Part shown: positions 57,512-64,000 of the stretch, one piece after another
How the letters are laid out: each line of letters begins with the position of its first letter
Position numbering within the stretch: the stretch's first letter is position 1
Assembly: GCF_002139855.1 (NCBI RefSeq)
Contig: NZ_CP018789.1
Location: forward strand, 186,001-250,000
Length of the DNA: 64,000 nt
Direction: 5' to 3'
Origin: Campylobacter porcelli
Lineage (GTDB): Bacteria; Campylobacterota; Campylobacteria; Campylobacterales; Campylobacteraceae
Position numbers and translations under genes: made by a program
The notes under the pieces: model-generated
What the model was told of the DNA's origin: nothing
The model's database searches: none
The model's input: the letters and a program-made list of their open reading frames with translations, nothing else

Positions 57512-58645
57512 ATGAGATTACAAGATATCAAAACTCCAGCATATGTCTGTGAAAAGAGCAAACTTCAATCAAATTTAAATCTGCTTAATTATGTCGCTCA
57601 AACAAGCGGAGCTAAGGTGCTTTGTGCTCTTAAAGGTTTTGCATTTTCTCCTGGTATGCCACTTACATCAGCTATATTAGGTGGTGCTACTTGTAGTGGT
57701 TTAATTGAAGCCCAATATGCCAAAGAGCATGGTTTTAAGGAGATACACACATACTCTCCAGCCTTTAAAGATGATGAGATCGATGAGGTGCTAAGCATTA
57801 GTAATCATGTGGTTTTTAATAGTTTTAACCAGTGGAAACGCTTTGCTACAAAGGCTAAAAATAGCAACGCAAGTATAGGCCTAAGAGTAAATCCAAATGT
57901 CTCAGCTAGTCCAACTGATATGTATAATCCGTGTGGTAGATTTTCTAGATTGGGTATTACTAGAGAGAATTTTGAATTTGATAATATAGATGGGATTGAT
58001 GGGCTCCATTTTCACGCACTTTGTGAAGAGAGTGCTAAGAGCTTGGAGATGGTTTTAAAGGCGTTTGAAGAGCAGTTTGGCAAGATTTTATCGCGTATGA
58101 AGTGGGTAAATTTTGGAGGTGGCCATCATATCACAAAGGCTGGTTATGATGTAGAATTGCTTATTAGGCTTATTAAGAATTTTTCTAAAAAGTATAATGT
58201 TGAAGTCTATATCGAGCCAGGTGAGGCTGTGGGCTGGGAGTGTGGATTTTTGATTGCCACTGTGTTAGATATAGTTGATAATGAGCAAAAAATTTGTATT
58301 ATAGATGCTTCAGCTGAGTGCCATATGCCAGATACTATCTTAATGCCATATCGCCCAAAGATTAGAAATGAGAGCCAAAATGGCAAATTTAGCTATAGAT
58401 TTGGTGGGGCAACTTGCTTAGCTGGGGATATTGTCGGAGCTGAAGCTGGGGATCCAATTTATAAATTTGATAACCCTATAAATATTGGCGATAAGATAAT
58501 TTTTGAAGATCAAATTCACTACACAATAGTAAAAAACACCACTTTTAATGGCGTTAAACTTCCAAGCCTAGCTATGGTCAATGAGAGTGGTGATGTGGTG
58601 GTTTGGCGTGAATTTGGATATAAAGATTATGCTAATAGAAATTAA
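57512..58645 (+). CDS. nspC: Carboxynorspermidine/carboxyspermidine decarboxylase
   Basis: The 377-residue fold-type III PLP enzyme has the PLP lysine K41 in CALKGFAFS, LHFHALCEES, NFGGGHH and the C-terminal EPGEAVGWECG. It decarboxylates carboxyspermidine (or carboxynorspermidine), the alternative spermidine route used by Campylobacter. The partner dehydrogenase is not in this window. flhB follows after nine bases. Confidence 0.95.
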   Translation: MRLQDIKTPAYVCEKSKLQSNLNLLNYVAQTSGAKVLCALKGFAFSPGMPLTSAILGGATCSGLIEAQYAKEHGFKEIHTYSPAFKDDEIDEVLSISNHVVFNSFNQWKRFATKAKNSNASIGLRVNPNVSASPTDMYNPCGRFSRLGITRENFEFDNIDGIDGLHFHALCEESAKSLEMVLKAFEEQFGKILSRMKWVNFGGGHHITKAGYDVELLIRLIKNFSKKYNVEVYIEPGEAVGWECGFLIATVLDIVDNEQKICIIDASAECHMPDTILMPYRPKIRNESQNGKFSYRFGGATCLAGDIVGAEAGDPIYKFDNPINIGDKIIFEDQIHYTIVKNTTFNGVKLPSLAMVNESGDVVVWREFGYKDYANRN

Positions 58646-58654
58646 GTAGGCTAG

Positions 58655-59731
58655 ATGGCAGACGATCAAGAAAAAACCGAAGAAGCCACCGCTAAGAAGA
58701 TTGAGGATGCTAGGAATAAAGGAAATGTCCCTAAATCCCAAGATGTTAGTGGATTTGTCACCTTGCTTGTGGGGTGCGTAGCTCTTATTGCTTTGATGGG
58801 ATTTATGGGCGATAGGGTGATGAATTTATATCTATATTATCAAGATCTTATCGGCACACCACTTACTAGAGAGTTATTTTTTAAAATTGTTATCCACTCT
58901 ATTTTTCAATGTTTGCTTATACTTTTGCCCTTGCTTATTTGCGTGATGATTGCTGGGATTATCTCAAATGTTATGCAGTTTGGTTTTATTTTTACCACTG
59001 AGCCTTTAATGCCAAATTTTTCTAAGCTTGATCCAATCAAAGGTCTTGGAAATCTCTTTTCGCTTAAAAAGGCAGTTGAAACAGCAAAAATTTTAATCAA
59101 AGTTTCAGCCATATTAGGTTGTGCTTTTTATGTATTTTTGCAGTTTATTACAGAGCTTCCTTATACGATGTTTTATACGATGTTTGACCAGCTTGTATGG
59201 CTTAGAGATAAGATGTTTATTTTAGCTGGGATTATGCTATTGCTTTTTTTGATTATTGCAGTTGCTGATATATTTATAGTAAGGTATCAATATTTCAAAG
59301 GGCTTAGAATGTCTAAGCAAGAGGTAAAAGATGAGTATAAGCAGATGGATGGAGATCCTAGAGTTAAGGGGCGTATCCGTCAGTTACAGATGCAAGCAGC
59401 CAAAAAGCGTATGATGCAAAATATCCCAGCAGCCGATGCCATTATCACAAACCCAACCCACTATGCTGTGGCGATCCGCTATGATAAGGATAAGGAGTCT
59501 GCGCCTGTTGTATTAGCTAAGGGAGCAGATCATTTGGCACTTCGTATTAGGCAAATTGGGATTGAGCATGGGGTGCAAATAGTGGAAAATCCGCCACTAG
59601 CTCGTGAATTATACCGCTTGTGTGATGTAGATGATCAAATTCCAGCTAATCTATTTAAAGCAGTAGCTGAAGTGCTGACATTTGTGTATTTAGGTAATAA
59701 GAGTAAATTTGCCAAAAGGCTAAATGGCTAG
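58655..59731 (+). CDS. flhB: Flagellar export switch protein FlhB
   Basis: The 358-residue protein has four membrane helices between about 30 and 215 and a cytoplasmic domain with the self-cleavage motif NPTH in IITNPTHYAV, followed by ENPPLARELY. It controls the change from rod/hook to filament export. The N-terminus (EKTEEATAKKIEDARNKGNVPKSQ) is diagnostic. Length is normal. Confidence 0.97.
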   Translation: MADDQEKTEEATAKKIEDARNKGNVPKSQDVSGFVTLLVGCVALIALMGFMGDRVMNLYLYYQDLIGTPLTRELFFKIVIHSIFQCLLILLPLLICVMIAGIISNVMQFGFIFTTEPLMPNFSKLDPIKGLGNLFSLKKAVETAKILIKVSAILGCAFYVFLQFITELPYTMFYTMFDQLVWLRDKMFILAGIMLLLFLIIAVADIFIVRYQYFKGLRMSKQEVKDEYKQMDGDPRVKGRIRQLQMQAAKKRMMQNIPAADAIITNPTHYAVAIRYDKDKESAPVVLAKGADHLALRIRQIGIEHGVQIVENPPLARELYRLCDVDDQIPANLFKAVAEVLTFVYLGNKSKFAKRLNG

Positions 59732-59767
59732 AAATTTATTAAAATTTATAGCCATTTAAGCAGATTA

Positions 59768-60193
59768 TTAATCAAATATTCCACCACCGCTTAGCGTGAT
59801 ATTATTATCAATCCAATCTTTAACAGCTGGAATTTTAACTAGTGTTTTACACAGAGGCTCATCATCAATAGTAGCTTGATTAATCGCTATAGTATCACTT
59901 GTAAGATTGATATTTAGGCACTTTGTCCAAGCTTCATTTTTATCATATGATTTTTTGTAAGTTGGGGCTAGTTTATCTAAATTGCTTTGAGATTTTAGCT
60001 CACCAGATGGAAGTTTGCCATTTATCGTATAGTATGCTGTTAGCTGAACAATGGTATCTTTTAGCAAAGTAGCAGAGACCATAGCACTTGCGTCATCTTT
60101 AGTAGCTATAAATTTAGGCACAGCAATACTAGCTAAAATCCCTAGTACCACAATCACAAAAACCAGCTCAATCATAGTAAATGCACTTCTCAT
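59768..60193 (-). CDS. Pseudopilin-like protein with type IV N-terminus
   Basis: The 141-residue protein starts MRSAFTMIELVFVIVVLGILASIAVPKF, a class III signal for a prepilin peptidase. Cleavage would be before F5, giving an N-methylated Phe with Glu at +5, but the residue before the cut is Ala rather than the usual Gly. The rest is a small soluble head with two cysteines (TKCLNINL, EPLCKTL). Similar solitary pseudopilins occur in Campylobacter, linked by some to DNA uptake. It abuts pyrC directly, with no gap. Confidence 0.85.
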   Translation of the reverse strand: MRSAFTMIELVFVIVVLGILASIAVPKFIATKDDASAMVSATLLKDTIVQLTAYYTINGKLPSGELKSQSNLDKLAPTYKKSYDKNEAWTKCLNINLTSDTIAINQATIDDEPLCKTLVKIPAVKDWIDNNITLSGGGIFD

Positions 60194-61474
60194 TCACACC
60201 ACCACATTTGGAAAATCATATACTAATTTTCCTGATTTTATAGTTTTTATAGCGGCTCCTTTTAGTTTTTTGCCTAAAAGTGGTGAGTTTTTGGATTTGG
60301 ATTTATTTAAATTTTCATCATAAATATACTCAAATTCAGGATCAACTATGGCAATATCAGCCAAATATCCTATCTCGATTTTGCCCCTATCATTGAGTTT
60401 TAATAGCTTAGCTGGATTTAGGCTTGTAAGCTCTACCATCTTATTTAAGCTTATAACTCCATCTCTAACTAAATTTAAAGTAAGCGGGATTAAGGTTTGA
60501 AGACCTAAAATTCCAAATGGAGCCTTATCAAATTCCCTCTCTTTCTCATCTAAATGGTGTGGAGCGTGATCTGTGCAGATTATATCTATTATACCATTTC
60601 TTAGCCCCTCTCTCATCGCCTTGACATCATCTTTAGTGCGAAGTGGTGGAGACATTTTGTAGTTTGTATCATAGCCTTCAAGGTAGCTATCATCAAATGT
60701 AAAGTGGTGTGGACAGACTTCACAAGTTATATTTATACCCTCTTTTTTGGCAGTTTCGATGAGTTTTAAGCTCCATCCGCTACTTACATGAGCTATGTGA
60801 ATATGTCCGCCAGTTAGCTTAGCTAGGAGCATATCGCGGCTTATCATAATCTCCTCTTGCTCTCTTGGCATACCTTTTATGCCTAGTTTCATAGACATTA
60901 ACCCCTCATTCATATGTCCATTTCTACATAGTGAGCAATCTTGAGAGTGGTTTATAATAAATGAGCCATGAAATGCTGAATACTCAAGCGCAGCTCGCAT
61001 AACATCACTAGAGCTTACTGGCAATCCATCATCGCTAAATGCCACGCATCCAGCCTCGCTCATCTCGCCCATCTCAGTGATACTGCCACCTTTCATACCA
61101 TTTGTTATGGCTCCTATTGGCATTAGGTCTATTAGGCCTCGTTTTTTAGCCTTTTTTATCATATCTCTAGTGATTGTGGCGTTATCATTTACGGGATTTG
61201 TATTTGCCATAGGGCAACAAGCAGTTACACCCCCAGCTACAGCAGTTTCAGAACCACTTATAATATCATCTTTATACTCAAATCCAGGATCTCTAAAATG
61301 CACATGAATATCAATAAGTCCAGGCATTATGAGTTTGCCATTAGCATCAATGATATTATCAGCCTTTGGCTCATCTAGAGTAATATCAACTATCTTGTCA
61401 TTTTCTATTAATACATTTGCCTTTTTACTATCATTGGCGTTGATTATCATTCCATTTTTAATCAAAGTTCTCAT
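60194..61474 (-). CDS. pyrC: Dihydroorotase
   Basis: The 426-residue amidohydrolase has the metal motif DIHVHFRDPG near residues 55-64, then NTNPVND, HIAHVSS, ICTDHAPH and the family-standard ADIAIVDP end. The HVHFRDPG form marks the class I (longer) dihydroorotase. It closes carbamoyl aspartate to dihydroorotate. It overlaps pyrB by one base, so the two act in one pyrimidine operon. Confidence 0.93.
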   Translation of the reverse strand: MRTLIKNGMIINANDSKKANVLIENDKIVDITLDEPKADNIIDANGKLIMPGLIDIHVHFRDPGFEYKDDIISGSETAVAGGVTACCPMANTNPVNDNATITRDMIKKAKKRGLIDLMPIGAITNGMKGGSITEMGEMSEAGCVAFSDDGLPVSSSDVMRAALEYSAFHGSFIINHSQDCSLCRNGHMNEGLMSMKLGIKGMPREQEEIMISRDMLLAKLTGGHIHIAHVSSGWSLKLIETAKKEGINITCEVCPHHFTFDDSYLEGYDTNYKMSPPLRTKDDVKAMREGLRNGIIDIICTDHAPHHLDEKEREFDKAPFGILGLQTLIPLTLNLVRDGVISLNKMVELTSLNPAKLLKLNDRGKIEIGYLADIAIVDPEFEYIYDENLNKSKSKNSPLLGKKLKGAAIKTIKSGKLVYDFPNVVV

Positions 61475-62406
61475 TATAATCCTTTGAGATTTTTATATAC
61501 TATATCTAATATTGCCATTCTAATCGCCACGCCATTTTCTACTTGGGATAAGATATTAGAAATTCTAGTATCATCAGCTACATCGCTATTTAGCTCCACG
61601 CCTCTATTTATAGGGCCTGGATGGAGTATAATGGCGTTATCTTTGGCTTGTTTCATTCTATTTTTACTTAATCCAAAATATCTACTATACTCTCTAATGC
61701 TAGGAAATGGCGTCTCATCATCGCTTCTTTCAAGCTGAATTCTAAGCATTATAATCGCATCGCTACCTCGCACCGCCTCATCCATATCTTTACAAATTTC
61801 ACAGCCAAAGACGCTAGCATATTGCATCATTTGAGGTGGGCCAAATAGTTTAATTTTTATACCTAAAGTTTGCATAGCATAGATATTTGACCTAGCTACT
61901 CTAGAGTGAGCTATATCGCCGATTATAGATACAACTAGGTTATCAAATGAGCCAAATTTCTCATATATCGTAAATAGATCAAGCAAAGCTTGAGTAGGGT
62001 GCTCATTACATCCATCGCCGGCATTTATCACGCAACTTGGGGTGTGAGATGCTACGAATTTAGCAGCACCTGAGCTACTATGACGCATAATGAATATATC
62101 AGTTTTCATAGATTCTATATTTTTGATTGTATCAATTAGCGTCTCTCCTTTATTGGTGCTTGAGCTACTAGCAGTAAAATTAATAGCATCACTTGAGAGC
62201 CTTTTGGCTGCGATTTCAAAGCTTGTGCGAGTTCTAGTGGAGTTTTCAAAGAATGAATTTACAACCGTAACGCCCTTTAAAAGTGGGGATTTTTTCTCAT
62301 TTTGTAGATTTAGATTTTTATAATGTTTGGCTAAATTTAAAATTTGAAATATATCATCGCTACTAAGATCTTTTGTAGAGATTAGATTTTTTTTGGAGTA
62401 TGCCAT
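61474..62406 (-). CDS. pyrB: Aspartate carbamoyltransferase, catalytic subunit
   Basis: The 310-residue enzyme has the carbamoyl phosphate motif FFENSTRTRTSFE near residues 53-65, MRHSSSGAAKF, HPTQALLDLFT and LHPGPINRGVE. It joins carbamoyl phosphate (from CarB, 18 kb upstream) with aspartate. No pyrI regulatory subunit is near. It precedes pyrC on the same strand. Confidence 0.96.
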   Translation of the reverse strand: MAYSKKNLISTKDLSSDDIFQILNLAKHYKNLNLQNEKKSPLLKGVTVVNSFFENSTRTRTSFEIAAKRLSSDAINFTASSSSTNKGETLIDTIKNIESMKTDIFIMRHSSSGAAKFVASHTPSCVINAGDGCNEHPTQALLDLFTIYEKFGSFDNLVVSIIGDIAHSRVARSNIYAMQTLGIKIKLFGPPQMMQYASVFGCEICKDMDEAVRGSDAIIMLRIQLERSDDETPFPSIREYSRYFGLSKNRMKQAKDNAIILHPGPINRGVELNSDVADDTRISNILSQVENGVAIRMAILDIVYKNLKGL

Positions 62407-62546
62407 TTTCTCTCCTTTTTGCGTGGCATTTTATCCTTATTTGGCTTAATTGTGAATATAATTAAAAAATTTTGTTTATTTAAAGATATATAAAATATAA
62501 AAATAATTATATTAAAAATATATAAATTTTATTTTTAAATTTTGCC

Positions 62547-62575
62547 TTGACAATTTAATAAAATTTGTATAAAAT
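62547..62575 (+). promoter_or_regulatory. rho: Possible promoter for rho
   Basis: TTGACA (62547-62552) and a weak -10, TAAAAT at 62570-62575 (spacing 17) or TATAAA at 62568-62573 (spacing 15). It lies 66 bases before the rho ATG in the 234-base divergent gap, which is otherwise featureless AT-rich DNA. Confidence 0.45.
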
Positions 62576-62640
62576 TAAGGCTTTAAAACTACAATTTTAT
62601 TCGTTGTAACCGCTATTTATTCATAATTTAAAGAGGACTA

Positions 62641-63957
62641 ATGGAAAGCAAGGAAACTACTCAACAAACCAAAAAACAGCACACTCGCACCCATACACCA
62701 GTTGATGGCTATAAGATAGAAGAGCTTAGACTTCAAGATTTAGATAGCTTAGTAGCAATCGCTGAAGAAGTAGGTGTGCAAAATCCTAGAGAATTTCGTC
62801 GCCAAGAGCTTGTATTTGAAATTTTAAAAGCACAAACCAAGCAAGGTGGATTTATCTTATTTACTGGAATTTTAGAGATTGTAGAGGGCGGATATGGCTT
62901 TTTACGCTCTACTGATGCGAATTTGAGCGATTCGGCAAATGATACTTATGTCAGCCTAAGCCAGATTAAAAAATTTGCCCTAAGAGTTGGCGATATTATC
63001 ACAGGGCAGGTGCGAGAACCAAGAGAGCAAGAGAAGTATTATGCTCTATTAAAAATAGAAGCTATAAATTATAAATCCATAGCCGAAGCCAAAGAGCGGC
63101 CATTATTTGATAACCTAACTCCATTATTTCCAAATCAAAAAATTCAATTAGAGTATGATCCGATGAAGCTTACAGGTCGTGTGCTTGATCTTTTTACTCC
63201 AATTGGTAAGGGGCAACGAGGTCTAATAGTAGCACCACCTAGAACCGGTAAAACCGAGCTTATGAAAGAGTTAGCTCACGGCATTACTAGAAATCATCCA
63301 GAAGTTGAGCTAATAGTGCTTTTAATAGATGAGCGTCCAGAAGAGGTTACAGATATGCAACGCAGCGTACGTGGCGAGGTCTTTAGCTCTACTTTTGATT
63401 TACCAGCGTCAAATCATGTAAGGGTAGCTGAATTGGTAATCGAAAAGGCCAAAAGGCTAGTAGAGATGGGTAAAGATGTAGTAATCTTGCTAGATAGTAT
63501 AACCCGCCTTGCAAGGGCGTATAACACAGTAACGCCAAGTAGCGGTAAAGTTTTAAGCGGTGGCGTGGACGCAAATGCACTGCATAAACCAAAGAGATTT
63601 TTTGGTGCAGCTAGAAATATAGAAAATGGCGGAAGTCTAACCATAGTAGCAACCGCATTGATAGATACGGGTTCTAGAATGGATGATGTGATATTTGAAG
63701 AGTTTAAAGGCACTGGTAATAGCGAGATTATACTAGATCGCACCATTTCAGATCGTAGAATTTACCCAGCTGTAAATATACTCAAATCAGGCACTAGAAA
63801 AGATGAGCTACTACAAGGTAGCGATGATCTAGGTAAAATCTGGGCTATAAGAAATATTATAGCTACGATGGATGATATAGAGGCTCTTAAATTCCTATAC
63901 TCTAAAATGCTAAAAACCAAAAACAATAAAGAGCTTTTGGGTATAATGAACGAATAA
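62641..63957 (+). CDS. rho: Transcription termination factor Rho
   Basis: The 438-residue hexameric helicase has an N-terminal helical domain (about 30-65), the RNA-binding cold-shock-like domain ([14 protein letters not shown]), Walker [10 protein letters not shown] and [12 protein letters not shown]-loop and [12 protein letters not shown]. The 30-residue start ([16 protein letters not shown]) is charged and not conserved. A GAGG site is present seven bases before the ATG. dnaX begins three bases after its stop. Confidence 0.97.
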   Translation: MESKETTQQTKKQHTRTHTPVDGYKIEELRLQDLDSLVAIAEEVGVQNPREFRRQELVFEILKAQTKQGGFILFTGILEIVEGGYGFLRSTDANLSDSANDTYVSLSQIKKFALRVGDIITGQVREPREQEKYYALLKIEAINYKSIAEAKERPLFDNLTPLFPNQKIQLEYDPMKLTGRVLDLFTPIGKGQRGLIVAPPRTGKTELMKELAHGITRNHPEVELIVLLIDERPEEVTDMQRSVRGEVFSSTFDLPASNHVRVAELVIEKAKRLVEMGKDVVILLDSITRLARAYNTVTPSSGKVLSGGVDANALHKPKRFFGAARNIENGGSLTIVATALIDTGSRMDDVIFEEFKGTGNSEIILDRTISDRRIYPAVNILKSGTRKDELLQGSDDLGKIWAIRNIIATMDDIEALKFLYSKMLKTKNNKELLGIMNE

Positions 63958-63960
63958 GGA

Positions 63961-64000
63961 ATGAATTTGAAAGCTTTAGCACTTAAATATCGCCCAAAGA
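63961..64000 (+). CDS. dnaX: DNA polymerase III subunits gamma and tau, start only
   Basis: The last 40 bases read MNLKALALKYRPK, the standard N-terminus of DnaX (ALALKYRPKxFxELIGQ). The rho-dnaX order is also found in C. jejuni. The remainder lies past the window edge. Confidence 0.85.
   Translation, partial: MNLKALALKYRPK

Noticed and set aside
57512-59731. Functional link between nspC and flhB
   Set aside because: They are nine bases apart, but no shared pathway is evident and such packing is common in this genome.
63414-63746. A 110-residue minus-strand frame inside rho
   Set aside because: Antisense shadow of the conserved Rho ATPase core; no start signals.
1-64000. CRISPR arrays, insertion sequences, rRNA genes
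   Set aside because: No spaced direct repeats, transposase motifs or rRNA sequence were seen on either strand.

Overview
The window is a stretch of AT-rich, gene-dense chromosome from a Campylobacter. The evidence is the housekeeping gene order known from C. jejuni: fliF-fliG-fliH-dxs-perR-x-ubiE-xseA; tsf-rpsB near petABC; fabZ-lpxA-clpX-mreB-mreC-carB; cheV-cheA-cheW-serB-tal; rho-dnaX. Further support comes from an N-glycosylation (pgl) locus with PglB, an nspC carboxynorspermidine decarboxylase, a two-haem PetC and a CheA fused to a receiver domain. The pgl locus sits next to lysA and differs from that of C. jejuni. This suggests a non-jejuni species, perhaps of the C. fetus / C. hyointestinalis / C. 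lanienae group, but the species cannot be fixed from this sequence alone.

Layout. (1) 1-11849, minus strand: a tightly packed series from lysA to xseA carrying lysine, phenylalanine and histidine synthesis genes, the flagellar MS-ring/switch/export genes fliF-fliG-fliH, dxs, perR, an unknown gene, ubiE and the start of xseA. (2) 12079-21178, plus strand: a nine-gene pgl locus with a Wzx-type flippase, two PglH-like transferases, PglJ, PglB, PglA, PglC and PglD. (3) 21349-25771, minus strand: a small unknown gene, a LolD-like ATPase, tsf, rpsB, a small unknown gene, pgeF and ribE. (4) 25869-31528, plus strand: mnmG, the cytochrome bc1 operon petABC and a small outer membrane beta-barrel gene. 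(5) 31716-34058: tRNA-Gln, initiator tRNA, then an accessory islet with decayed fragments, a PD-(D/E)XK nuclease fused to an unknown N-terminal region, and a small unknown gene. (6) 34059-45249, plus strand: gne/galE, a tautomerase, bcp, queH, fabZ, lpxA, clpX, mreB, mreC, carB, a 50-residue gene and a short Sua5/YrdC gene. (7) 45242-47531, minus strand: a NERD protein, tcdA and surE. (8) 47611-59731, plus strand: lpxB, greA, argC, a metallophosphoesterase, cheV, cheA, cheW, serB, tal, rplY, pth, nspC and flhB. (9) 59768-62406, minus strand: a pseudopilin, pyrC and pyrB. (10) rho and the first codons of dnaX, plus strand.

How parts work together. PglD and PglC make and load the first sugar, PglA, PglJ and the PglH-like enzymes extend it, the Wzx-type protein should flip the lipid-linked glycan, and PglB transfers it to protein. 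gne, about 13 kb away, probably supplies UDP-GalNAc/UDP-Gal. pglE, pglF, pglI and the ABC flippase pglK are absent from the window. CheV/CheA/CheW and FliF/FliG/FliH/FlhB belong to chemotactic flagellar motility.

The most notable observations are: a G8 tract directly against the -10 box of the outer membrane protein gene (probable phase variation); an in-frame TAG that separates the best ribosome-binding site and the first 14 codons of the pgl flippase from the rest of the gene; the replacement of PglK by a Wzx-type flippase together with a tandem PglH duplication; and the lone nuclease of unknown N-terminal architecture in the tRNA-side islet. I saw no CRISPR array, insertion sequence or prophage.
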